Source: an uncultured Planctomycetales bacterium (GTDB lineage Bacteria > Planctomycetota > Planctomycetia > Pirellulales > Thermoguttaceae). Taken from it: a stretch of 5,732 bases of DNA. The DNA lies in the NCBI GenBank assembly GCA_937889015.1, contig CALARR010000162.1:1-5732 (forward strand), in the 5' to 3' direction. Below are positions 1-5,428 of this stretch, one piece after another (the stretch's first letter is position 1; every line of letters begins with the position of its first letter). Under the pieces are notes generated by a model. The model saw only the letters and a program-made list of their open reading frames with translations, made no database searches and was not told the origin of the DNA. The translations under genes were made by a program, and so were the position numbers.

Positions 1-72
1 CAATCCCTCATCTTATCGACCCATCCGGAAGAGGGTCAAGAAGTCGATCTTGGCGTTCTGGAGGGAGATTGA
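1..72 (+). CDS. Possible C-terminal end of an upstream gene (partial)
   Basis: Reading from base 1 in frame 1 gives 23 codons with no stop until TGA at 70-72. The peptide ends in HPEEGQEVDLGVLEGD, which is acidic and looks protein-like, and the stop lies 64 bases before the next gene's preferred start. The piece is too short to identify a family. The codons are less GC-rich at third positions than in the neighbouring genes (TTA, CAA, GGT, CTT and GTT are used), and the frame beginning at base 2 is also open here, so an untranslated upstream region is equally possible. The call rests only on the open frame and its position at the window edge. Confidence 0.3.
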   Translation, partial: QSLILSTHPEEGQEVDLGVLEGD

Positions 73-101
73 GACAATAGGCTTCTCTCCGGGCGATACT
101 C

Positions 102-114
102 GGTGCCCGGCACC
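102..114. repeat. Perfect 6-bp inverted repeat upstream of the lipoprotein gene
   Basis: GGTGCC and GGCACC flank a single C. The centre is too tight for a good RNA hairpin, so a dimeric protein-binding site would be the likelier use if it has one. It ends 22 bases before the start codon at 137. A repeat of this length can arise by chance in GC-rich DNA. Confidence 0.2.
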
Positions 115-123
115 ATTCGACAC

Positions 124-129
124 AAAGGA
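124..129 (+). promoter_or_regulatory. Ribosome binding site that fixes the lipoprotein start
   Basis: AAAGGA lies 7 bases before the ATG at 137. This spacing supports translation from 137 rather than from the in-frame TTG at 50, and only the 137 start puts a lipoprotein signal at the N-terminus. Confidence 0.6.
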
Positions 130-136
130 CACGCGC

Positions 137-2590
137 ATGGGTTGTTGTGCAGGGAGGCGGCGGATTCAGGCATTGCGGGTAGTGGGGATTCTGGTCACTC
201 TGCTGACGCTGCCCGGCTGTCAAAAGGGCGAGCCGAAGCCGGAGGTTCTTCCCGCCGAGTCGGGATCGTCGGCATCGGTGGGGGGCCCATCGCGCGTCGC
301 CGGCCAGAGCGCGGCGAGTGTGGATCCCATGTCGGCGCGGAGTATCATGTCCGCCATGGTCGAAGCCTATCGCAAGGCCGACACCTATTCCGACGAGGGC
401 TATCTGCAGGTCCTGCAGGAGATCGACCAGCGCAAGGACGAGCAGAAACTGCCCTTCTCGGTGGTCTTGGAACGGCCCAACCGCGTGCGCGTGGAAGCCT
501 ACAAGACGGTCATTGTCTGTGATGGACAGAAGCTGCGCGCGCGGATCGAAGCCACGGGCAACCAGGTGCTGGAAAAAGACGCCCCCAGCCGGCTGACGCT
601 GCGAACCGTGTATTCCGATCCGGTGGTGGGCGAGGTCATCAGTCGGGAATTTGCCGGGGGGCCGCCGCAGCTCTTGATGTTGGTGGAGGAGAACGCGCTG
701 AGTTCTCTGCTGCAAGATACGCGCGAGCCTCAGTTGCTGGAGCCGGCCGAAGTCGATAACCAGCGCTGCTATCGTGTGGCGGTCACGCGGCCCGAGGGCC
801 GAAGCGTGTTCTGGATCGACCAGAAGACCTACGCCCTGAGACGCTTCGAGTTTCCGGTGGACGAACTCCGCAAGCAGATCTCGGCTCAGAGCAAGGTGGA
901 TGAGTTTTCGATCACGGCCGAGTTTCGCGGGGCCACGCTCAACGGGCGGATCCCGTCGGAACGATTCCAGTTCGAGATGCCACAGGGGGCCGAGGTGGTC
1001 AAGTTCCTGGTCCCGCCCGAGCCGGGGCAGTTACTCGGCAAGAAGGTCCCGGACTTCAAATTCCAGGATCTCGAGGGGCATCCGCTGCTGCCGGAGAATC
1101 TGGCCGGCAAGGTTGTCGTGTTGAAGTTCTGGGCGGTGGGCTGCACGCCCTGCCGTGACACGTTTCCACGACTGGAGAAGATCTATCAGAAGTACAAAGA
1201 CAACGCCAAGTTCGCCTTTCTGGCGGTGAGCGTTGATCCGCCGTCCACGCCAGCCAGTGCCCTGCGCGAGGCCTTGGAGAAGTTCGGGGCCACGCTGCCG
1301 ATCGTGCGCGACAACGAAGAGGTGATGCAGCGCGTATTCATGACGTTTGGCATTCCCGCGACCTTTGTGCTCCACGACGGCGTGCTGCAGGACTTCGAGA
1401 TCGGCGTGAATCCCGACCTGGAGAAGCAACTCGCCGACAAGCTGGAGCAACTGGCCTTGGGCCGTTCGATCGTCGAGACGGGCCTGCGGCAGTATCAGCA
1501 GCGGCTGAAGAATCTCGAGCAAACCGCCTCGCGGCGCGGCGAGGACGGGCCTCCGGAACCGCCGCGTGCCGAGATCGCCTCCGCCTCCCAGCCCGCGCAC
1601 CTGAAGTTGAAGTCGCTGTGGCGCTGCACGGACGTCAAGGACCCCGCCTGCGTGCTGGCGGTGAGCGACGCCGTGGGCACCAAAATCTACGTCACACAGC
1701 AGTATCGGAGCATCGCCGAACTGGACGCCGAAGGCAAATTGGTGACCACGCACGCCCTGGAGATGCCGGCGGCCGAAGCCGTTTCCATGCTGCGGACTAC
1801 GGTCGCACCGGACGGCAAGCGATACTTCCTCGCCTGGTCTCCCTTCCGGCAACAGGTCCACGTCTTCGACCAGGAGTGGAAGAGCTTGTTGCACTTTCCG
1901 CCGGACGCCCTGGAAAACAACCACGAAGGCATCACCGACGCGATCTTCGCCCCAGCCGAACCCAACGCGCCGCCCGACCTGATCGTGGCCTACTGGGGCA
2001 CCGTCGGGGTACAGAGGGTCTCGCCCCAGGGCAAACGCCTGTGGGCCAACCGCTCTATGGAGAACGTGTTCGGAGTGGTGTGGTCCGATGCGCAGCCAGG
2101 CGCCCAGTCGCTGCTGCAATGCCTGACGGGCCGCAATTCGCTGCTGATGCTGGACGGCAAGGGTGAGCGCAAGGCCGAGGTCCCCCTGGATTCTGCGCCC
2201 ATGGTCGTGGTGTCGGTCGTGGCCGCCGACCTGGCGGCAAGCGGTGCCCTGCAGTACTGCTGCCGGGCACAACAACCCACGCCAGGGGCCTATTCCATCT
2301 TGGGCATGGCGGCCGACGGCAGCCGGCGCTGGTCGTACGATCTCCCAGTCGGTGTGCCCAACATCCCCATCGAGCAGATCGTGCCCAGCCGATTGCTGGG
2401 ATCGCCGGGCCAATGGGTGATCGTGGGCCCCGATGGTTCGATCCATTTGCTGGACCCAGAGGGCAAGCTCATCGATCGCTTCAACTACGGTGCGCCGCTG
2501 GCGGGAGTGGGTGTGGGACAGATCAAGGATCGACCGATCTTATTGGTCTCTAGCCCGCAGGGGGTCGAGGCCTTGGAACTCACGAAGTAG
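137..2590 (+). CDS. Lipoprotein with LolA-like, TlpA-type thioredoxin and propeller-like domains
   Basis: This 817-residue protein is predicted to be exported and lipid-anchored and to carry out thiol-disulfide chemistry at the envelope. Residues 1-28 form a signal peptide with three Arg (7-9), a hydrophobic core and a lipobox LPGC ending at Cys28. Residues of about 64-295 resemble LolA/DUF2092-type lipoprotein-sorting domains in their pattern (helix YRKADTYSDEGY, then strands such as RPNRVRVEAY and FWIDQKTYALRRFE). Residues of about 299-440 are a redoxin/TlpA domain with the active site W332-A-V-G-C336-T-P-C339 and the cis-proline segment G405-I-P407. A charged, possibly helical linker with a Pro-rich end covers about 443-490. 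Residues 490-817 carry a recurring strand-turn motif (ELDAEGK at 528, HVFDQEW at 575, RVSPQGK at 627, LMLDGKGE at 670, GMAADGS at 723, HLLDPEGK at 770), spaced about 44-52 residues apart, which suggests a beta-propeller. The start at 137 is chosen over TTG at 50 because of AAAGGA and the signal peptide. The domain calls are by eye: the thioredoxin domain is secure, the LolA-like domain moderate and the propeller inferred. The natural partner is unknown. Confidence 0.9.
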   Translation: MGCCAGRRRIQALRVVGILVTLLTLPGCQKGEPKPEVLPAESGSSASVGGPSRVAGQSAASVDPMSARSIMSAMVEAYRKADTYSDEGYLQVLQEIDQRKDEQKLPFSVVLERPNRVRVEAYKTVIVCDGQKLRARIEATGNQVLEKDAPSRLTLRTVYSDPVVGEVISREFAGGPPQLLMLVEENALSSLLQDTREPQLLEPAEVDNQRCYRVAVTRPEGRSVFWIDQKTYALRRFEFPVDELRKQISAQSKVDEFSITAEFRGATLNGRIPSERFQFEMPQGAEVVKFLVPPEPGQLLGKKVPDFKFQDLEGHPLLPENLAGKVVVLKFWAVGCTPCRDTFPRLEKIYQKYKDNAKFAFLAVSVDPPSTPASALREALEKFGATLPIVRDNEEVMQRVFMTFGIPATFVLHDGVLQDFEIGVNPDLEKQLADKLEQLALGRSIVETGLRQYQQRLKNLEQTASRRGEDGPPEPPRAEIASASQPAHLKLKSLWRCTDVKDPACVLAVSDAVGTKIYVTQQYRSIAELDAEGKLVTTHALEMPAAEAVSMLRTTVAPDGKRYFLAWSPFRQQVHVFDQEWKSLLHFPPDALENNHEGITDAIFAPAEPNAPPDLIVAYWGTVGVQRVSPQGKRLWANRSMENVFGVVWSDAQPGAQSLLQCLTGRNSLLMLDGKGERKAEVPLDSAPMVVVSVVAADLAASGALQYCCRAQQPTPGAYSILGMAADGSRRWSYDLPVGVPNIPIEQIVPSRLLGSPGQWVIVGPDGSIHLLDPEGKLIDRFNYGAPLAGVGVGQIKDRPILLVSSPQGVEALELTK

Positions 2591-2624
2591 GCAGTCCTCT
2601 GCATCTCCGGTGAGTCATGCCGAA

Positions 2625-2645
2625 GGGCCGACCCTCGGGAGGCCC
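2625..2645 (+). terminator. Weak hairpin after the lipoprotein gene, possible terminator
   Basis: GGGCC (2625-2629) pairs with GGCCC (2641-2645) 35 bases after the stop codon. The interior can instead fold as CCGA-CCC-TCGG (2628-2638). Only three T residues follow nearby (2648-2650), so intrinsic termination would be weak. Confidence 0.2.
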
Positions 2646-2738
2646 GCTTTCCGGGGCAAGGGGGGAGCGAAAGCTACGACGTTCGTTGTCAGACACCCAA
2701 CCAACGCCGTTCTGCCCAGCCCCATCCTGGCCGCCCGC

Positions 2739-2767
2739 TGGCGATTCCTCCCTGGAATTGCTATGCT
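2739..2767 (+). promoter_or_regulatory. Candidate extended -10 promoter for the pgk-like gene
   Basis: TATGCT at 2762-2767 matches the -10 consensus at four of six positions and is preceded by TGC (2759-2761), the extended -10 arrangement. A poor -35 (TGGCGA, 2739-2744) lies 17 bases upstream. Transcription would begin near 2774 and give a leader of about 158 bases. This is a consensus match only. Confidence 0.3.
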
Positions 2768-2805
2768 GTCGGCTTGTTTGTGGACCCCGGACTCCGGGTT
2801 CCTGT

Positions 2806-2882
2806 AAGACGCCAGATGCGGGAGAGACCACCTGCACGAGGGGCGGCGAAGAAACCGCAGGCCACTCGCCGAAGCACGTCTT
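2806..2882 (+). other. Short complementary segments in the pgk-like leader
   Basis: AAGACG (2806-2811) can pair with CGTCTT (2877-2882). Inside this, CCTGC (2831-2835) can pair with GCAGG (2857-2861), and GGCGA (2845-2849) can pair with TCGCC (2866-2870). The last two pairings cross, as in a pseudoknot. GCGG (2843-2846) and CCGC (2855-2858) offer a competing hairpin. Each match is only 4-6 bases, so chance is a serious alternative in this composition. Confidence 0.2.
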
Positions 2883-2916
2883 CCCCGTTGACCTTCACAG
2901 CCTTAACTATTGATTG

Positions 2917-2923
2917 AAGGGAG
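2917..2923 (+). promoter_or_regulatory. Ribosome binding site that decides the pgk-like start
   Basis: AAGGGAG ends 8 bases before the ATG at 2932. It is only 2 bases from the in-frame ATG at 2926 and overlaps the frame opened by TTG at 2914, so 2932 is the best start. Confidence 0.65.
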
Positions 2924-2931
2924 TGATGCCG

Positions 2932-4311
2932 ATGTCCGTGACCGTTGAATCCATGGCCGTATGGTGCAAGAGGCTGCTCGGAGCCGACCCCAGCCTGAAG
3001 CAGATATCTCTCATGCAGTATGTGGCCGCGATCCCCAAGCTGGAGTCGTTGGACGACGTGCCGCGCGGCACGCCGGTGCTGGTCCGCGGCGACGTCGACG
3101 CCAAGCCGGGGGCCAAGGTGGGCGAGGGGGACATCCGCCTGCGGTCCATGGTCGAGACGCTGAACTTCGGCCGGCAAAAGGGCTGGATCCAGATCGTGTT
3201 CGGACACATCGGGCGCAAGCCGGAAGGCTCGCTGGAGAAGGTCCGTGCGCGGCTGGCCGAGCTGTTGGGCATCGAAGTGGGTTTCATCGAGGACTGGTTC
3301 GACCCGGCCACAAATACGGTGAAGGACGAGGTCCAGGCGAAGATCAAGGCGGCCGCCCCGGGCAGCGTGATCGTGCTGCAGAACACGCGCAAGTACGACG
3401 TCGAGCGGCTGTTGTGGAAGGCCAAGCCCGAGTCCGTCGACCAGATCGCGCCGCAATTGGCCAAACTGGCCAACGAGATGGCGGAGAAGGTGGCCAAGGT
3501 CTACATCAACGAGGCCTTTTCGGCCGGCAGCCTGGACGCCTCGACCACGGTCGTTCCGGCGGCCATGCAGCGCGTGGCCTTGGGCAAGTACGTGGCCGAG
3601 CAGTTCGACCCCTGGTTGAAGGACTGCCTCGATGCCCAGATGGTGATCTTCAGCGGTCTGAAGGCCGACAAGCTGGATGACATGCAGGCCATGATCGATC
3701 GCGGCCGGATCCGCTGCGTGGTCACCGCCGGCAGCCTGGCCATGGCCCTGAAGAAGGCCGCGGCGGAACTGGAGGGCAAGGACTTCAACCTGGGCGTGGC
3801 CGAAGATCCTGCCCACAGTGACAAGGGTTACTTCATTCCTCGCGCCCGCATCGACCAGGCCAAGCAGATGCTGGCCGAAGGTCGCGCCAAGGGCATCCAG
3901 TTCATTTTGCCCGTCGATTTCGTGCTCCAGGACGGCCAGGTTTCGGAGACGATCGGACCAGGCAATCAGCAGTTGGACATTGGGCCGAAGACGAGCGAGT
4001 TGTTTGCGAAGAAGACCGACGAATTCGTGGCCCAGAGCAAGCCGATCGTGTTCCACAACGGCGTGTTCGGGATGTTCGAGGACCCGCGTTTCGAGGAAGG
4101 CACGCGGAAATTCGTGAGCCAGTTGAAGCGGATGCACGACACCGGGGCCAAGGTGTACATCGGCGGTGGTGAAGGCGGCACGGCCCTGGAGAAGTACGGC
4201 CAGGCGGACTGGATCACCTATTGCTTCACGGCCGGCGGCACGGTTCTCAACGCCTTGGGCAGCGAACCGGTCCCGTACCTCGTGGCGCTGAAGATGGCCG
4301 CGAAGAAGTGA
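2932..4311 (+). CDS. pgk: Phosphoglycerate kinase, divergent form
   Basis: This 459-residue protein belongs to the phosphoglycerate kinase family, which moves phosphate between 1,3-bisphosphoglycerate and ADP in glycolysis and acts in reverse in gluconeogenesis. Family blocks appear in order: VLVRGDVD (49-56), RLR (69-71), GHIGRKP (91-97), QNTRKY (150-155), YINEAF (191-196), SGLKADK (241-247), LDIGPKT (348-354), HNGVFGMFE (375-383) and IGGGEGGTALEKYG (410-423). By-eye alignment keeps the usual Asp (D54), Arg (R69 or R71), His-x-x-Arg (H92, R95), Arg153, Lys244, Asn376 and Glu383. Other positions depart from the family: Asn of VDFN is Asp56, the AHRAH loop after YVNDAF is replaced by AGSLDA and is one residue shorter, Pro of NGP is Val378, and Asp of GGGD is Glu414. 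About 40 residues precede the first family strand, some 30 more than usual. An internal ATG at 3013 would give a more typical length but has no ribosome binding site. The gene stands alone, with no gapdh or tpi beside it. Family membership is secure. Whether it is the main glycolytic enzyme or a specialised paralogue is open. Confidence 0.9.
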   Translation: MSVTVESMAVWCKRLLGADPSLKQISLMQYVAAIPKLESLDDVPRGTPVLVRGDVDAKPGAKVGEGDIRLRSMVETLNFGRQKGWIQIVFGHIGRKPEGSLEKVRARLAELLGIEVGFIEDWFDPATNTVKDEVQAKIKAAAPGSVIVLQNTRKYDVERLLWKAKPESVDQIAPQLAKLANEMAEKVAKVYINEAFSAGSLDASTTVVPAAMQRVALGKYVAEQFDPWLKDCLDAQMVIFSGLKADKLDDMQAMIDRGRIRCVVTAGSLAMALKKAAAELEGKDFNLGVAEDPAHSDKGYFIPRARIDQAKQMLAEGRAKGIQFILPVDFVLQDGQVSETIGPGNQQLDIGPKTSELFAKKTDEFVAQSKPIVFHNGVFGMFEDPRFEEGTRKFVSQLKRMHDTGAKVYIGGGEGGTALEKYGQADWITYCFTAGGTVLNALGSEPVPYLVALKMAAKK

Positions 4312-4404
4312 CGTTTCGCACGCGTCCGAGGGCCTTGCGGCTCTGGAGGGTCGGCAAAGCGCATCGACTCCGACTTCGTTCCGGAAAGCCGCTCTCAGAC
4401 CGGT

Positions 4405-4462
4405 CATTCTGGCGAAGCGAAGAACCCGGCCGGTTCGAGATCCTTCGCTGCCGCTCAGGATG
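4405..4462. repeat. Imperfect inverted repeat, dispersed intergenic (REP/MITE-like) type
   Basis: The left arm, CATTCTGGCGAAGCGAAG (4405-4422), is an imperfect complement of the right arm, 4443-4462, which contains CTTCGCTGCCGCTCAGGATG. AGCGAAG (4416-4422) pairs perfectly with CTTCGCT (4443-4449), and the outer eight positions (4405-4412 with 4455-4462) pair with two G-T wobbles. The centre holds the palindrome CCGGCCGG (4426-4433). The arms closely match a pattern I recall as a common dispersed repeat in many bacterial and metagenomic genomes (CATTCTGAGCGAAGCGAAG with CTTCGCTGCGCTCAGGATG). It sits between the pgk-like stop and the shared terminator and probably has no coding role. Other copies cannot be checked from one window. 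Confidence 0.6.
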
Positions 4463-4501
4463 CCCCCGCGTGGACTCTCCTTAACAGGCACAGAAACGCA
4501 G

Positions 4502-4526
4502 AAGGCCGCGCTGGGCGCGGCCTTTT
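4502..4526 (+). terminator. Rho-independent terminator between convergent genes
   Basis: AAGGCCGCGC (4502-4511) pairs with GCGCGGCCTT (4515-4524) around a TGG loop, a perfect 10-bp stem. On the + strand TTTT follows within 4523-4526, then more T-rich sequence to 4533, so it would end pgk-like transcripts 190 bases after the stop. On the - strand the stem begins 25 bases past the Hpt stop and is followed by a weaker T-rich tract, so it probably ends Hpt transcription too. Confidence 0.85.
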
Positions 4527-4549
4527 GTCTTTCTGGAGAACGGTCGCGG

Positions 4550-4885
4550 CTATTGCGGCTTGCAGCGCGCGCGCTGGCAGATCTCCACCAAGGCGGCCAC
4601 GCTTTGGCGGATCTGCTCCTCGGGCTCGTCACCGCGGATCTGAGCCTCCAATTGGGCGGCGCAGTCCGTGATGGGCTGGAAGCCATAACTGCCGGCCGCT
4701 CCCTTGAGTTGGTGAGCGGCCACGCGCAGACGCTCGCGATCGCTCACGCTGGCACAGTCCAAGAGGTTGGCGATTCGCTCAGGCATTTCCTCCACGAACA
4801 GCTCCACGATTTCGCCCAAATCGGGATCGGTGCCGAAGGTCGAGTACAGGTACTCAGAATTCGTCGCGGCGTGGTGCGTGCTCAT
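4550..4885 (-). CDS. Stand-alone Hpt (histidine phosphotransfer) domain protein
   Basis: This 111-residue protein is a single Hpt domain, a small helical bundle that relays phosphate between a hybrid histidine kinase and a response regulator in the cytoplasm. The diagnostic helix is A56-A-H58-Q-L-K61-G-A-A-G65-S-Y-G68-F, where His58 is the expected phosphorylated residue and Lys61 and the glycines are the conserved neighbours. The preceding helix (DLGEIVELFVEEMPERIANLL, residues 22-42) and the following ones (ITDCAAQLEAQI and EEQIRQSVAALVEICQRA) complete the fold. There is no signal peptide, membrane segment, kinase or receiver domain. The ATG at 4885 has no strong ribosome binding site: only GGGG lies about 7 bases upstream. 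The gene converges on the pgk-like gene and is monocistronic as far as can be seen. No sensor kinase or receiver gene is nearby, so its partners must be encoded elsewhere. Confidence 0.93.
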   Translation of the reverse strand: MSTHHAATNSEYLYSTFGTDPDLGEIVELFVEEMPERIANLLDCASVSDRERLRVAAHQLKGAAGSYGFQPITDCAAQLEAQIRGDEPEEQIRQSVAALVEICQRARCKPQ

Positions 4886-4933
4886 CGAGTGGCCCCGAAG
4901 ATGACGGTGGTGGAAGGAACCTCAATCCAGGTA

Positions 4934-4974
4934 CGCGTGGCGAGGGGACGCCATGGTCTCGTGCGACCATCGCG
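4934..4974. repeat. Two adjacent hairpins in the Hpt upstream region
   Basis: GGCG-AGGGGA-CGCC (4939-4952) is followed directly by ATGGTC-TCGTGC-GACCAT (4953-4970). CGCG on each side (4934-4937 and 4971-4974) could close them as a small three-way junction. Pairings are perfect but short. The element would lie in the leader of a leftward Hpt transcript. Confidence 0.25.
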
Positions 4975-5151
4975 GAGAGGGGCAATGGCAGGGCACCCTA
5001 AGGCAAGTCTACGTCACGAAATGTGCTCTGCCGACGACTCCACCGGTGGCGAGGGCGCGGCGGAGATGCGTCAAGACCGGGCCTGGTCTGCCGATCGAGC
5101 ATGTGGTTGTGGCCAATGGCGATTGGAGGTACATGCGGGGCGCGCGTGTCG

Positions 5152-5181
5152 GGCGATGGCGGTTGTGCTGACAACATCGCC
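5152..5181. repeat. Eleven-pair hairpin with a four-base bulge
   Basis: GGCGAT (5152-5157) pairs with ATCGCC (5176-5181), and GTTGT (5162-5166) pairs with ACAAC (5171-5175) around a GCTG loop. The bases GGCG (5158-5161) bulge on one side. There is no T run after it, so it is not an intrinsic terminator. Confidence 0.3.
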
Positions 5182-5297
5182 AGCGTCGATGGGGTTGTGT
5201 GGGAAATTCGGCCAAGCCTGGCAGAACACTCATCAAGGGATGTATGGACGGCTTTTCTGGTACAACCGGAATACGGCGACTGCGAGCCTTGGCGGAA

Positions 5298-5399
5298 GTG
5301 GGATGTCTGGCTAAGGAGTCCATCCAATCCGGGCCGATAAGCAAACCCTAGGATAGCTCGCACCACGCCCAGACGAGCTATTTGGTGCAGACATCCCAC
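5298..5399 (+). other. Nested and crossing inverted repeats: possible structured leader
   Basis: GTGGGATGTCTG (5298-5309) is the perfect complement of CAGACATCCCAC (5388-5399). Inside, ATAGCTCG (5353-5360) pairs perfectly with CGAGCTAT (5374-5381) across 13 bases. In that loop, CACCA (5361-5365) is complementary to TGGTG (5383-5387), which would cross the inner stem. The 26 bases of 5374-5399 are therefore all matched to upstream segments except T5382. A TTTTT run (5404-5408) and the ribosome binding site follow. I do not recognise a known riboswitch class. It may be a regulatory RNA, a pair of operator half-sites, or a small element with 12-bp terminal repeats, although I see no target-site duplication. 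Confidence 0.45.
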
Positions 5400-5412
5400 C
5401 CGGTTTTTCCCT

Positions 5413-5421
5413 AAAAAGGAG
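5413..5421 (+). promoter_or_regulatory. Strong ribosome binding site of the Cys-rich gene
   Basis: AAAAAGGAG ends 7 bases before the ATG at 5429. The five A residues can pair with TTTTT at 5404-5408 across the loop CCCT, which could partly mask the site, although GGAG would stay free. Confidence 0.8.
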
Positions 5422-5428
5422 TGTCTCC

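Larger units (their letters stand above)
2591..2931. other. Intergenic region between the lipoprotein and pgk-like genes
   Basis: These 341 bases hold no convincing gene. In order, they contain a GC hairpin at 2625-2645, a candidate promoter at 2739-2767, a small CCCGG-ACT-CCGGG hairpin at 2786-2798, and a stretch (2806-2882) with several short complementary segments. They end in the ribosome binding site of the next gene. Open frames on both strands continue through from neighbouring shadows but have no start signals or protein-like composition. Confidence 0.6.
4886..5428. other. 543-base divergent intergenic region, non-coding
   Basis: I see no believable gene here. The open frames on either strand lack ribosome binding sites and family motifs and have compositions expected of GC-rich shadow frames. 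The region should carry the promoters of both the Hpt gene (leftward) and the Cys-rich gene (rightward). A faint leftward candidate is TCGGCA (5034-5029) with TAGACT (5011-5006) at 17-base spacing. Rightward, TACAAC (5261-5266) has an extended TGG but no good -35. It also holds several hairpins (4934-4974, 5152-5181), the palindrome CCACCGGTGG (5040-5049), CCAAT-GGCG-ATTGG (5113-5126), and the large structured element at 5298-5399. Confidence 0.65.

Noticed and set aside
50..78. Promoter TTGGCG - 17 bases - GACAAT for the lipoprotein gene
   Set aside because: Both boxes match the consensus at four of six positions, and the candidate overlaps the possible end of an upstream gene. This is too weak to call.
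50..136. Upstream TTG start adding 29 residues to the lipoprotein
   Set aside because: It would bury the signal peptide inside the protein. The ATG at 137 has AAAGGA at 7 bases and puts the lipobox at residue 28.
1031..2446. Long open frame (471 codons) on the - strand over the lipoprotein gene
   Set aside because: It is antisense to a protein with clear thioredoxin and repeat motifs, and the translation shows only shadow-frame composition.
2761..4686. Long open frame (641 codons) on the - strand over the pgk-like gene
   Set aside because: It is antisense to a clear PGK and overlaps into the Hpt region. The His/Leu/Arg-rich translation has no family motif, as expected of a shadow frame in GC-rich DNA.
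4460..5314. 284-codon + strand frame covering the Hpt gene and the gap
   Set aside because: Its first half is the antisense of the Hpt gene and its second half has no motif. The strong terminator at 4502-4526 also lies inside it.
5289..5317. Promoter TTGGCG - 17 bases - TAAGGA for the Cys-rich gene
   Set aside because: The -35 matches four of six positions but the -10 only three. It would also place the left arm of the 12-base inverted repeat inside the spacer. It is not strong enough to list.
4998..5399. 133-codon - strand frame in the divergent gap
   Set aside because: It has no ribosome binding site or recognisable motif, and its composition is low-information. It covers the inverted-repeat element, which explains that stretch better.
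5298..5399. Insertion sequence with 12-bp terminal repeats
   Set aside because: The interior of 78 bases encodes nothing and no flanking target duplication is visible. It is kept only as an alternative reading of the structured element.
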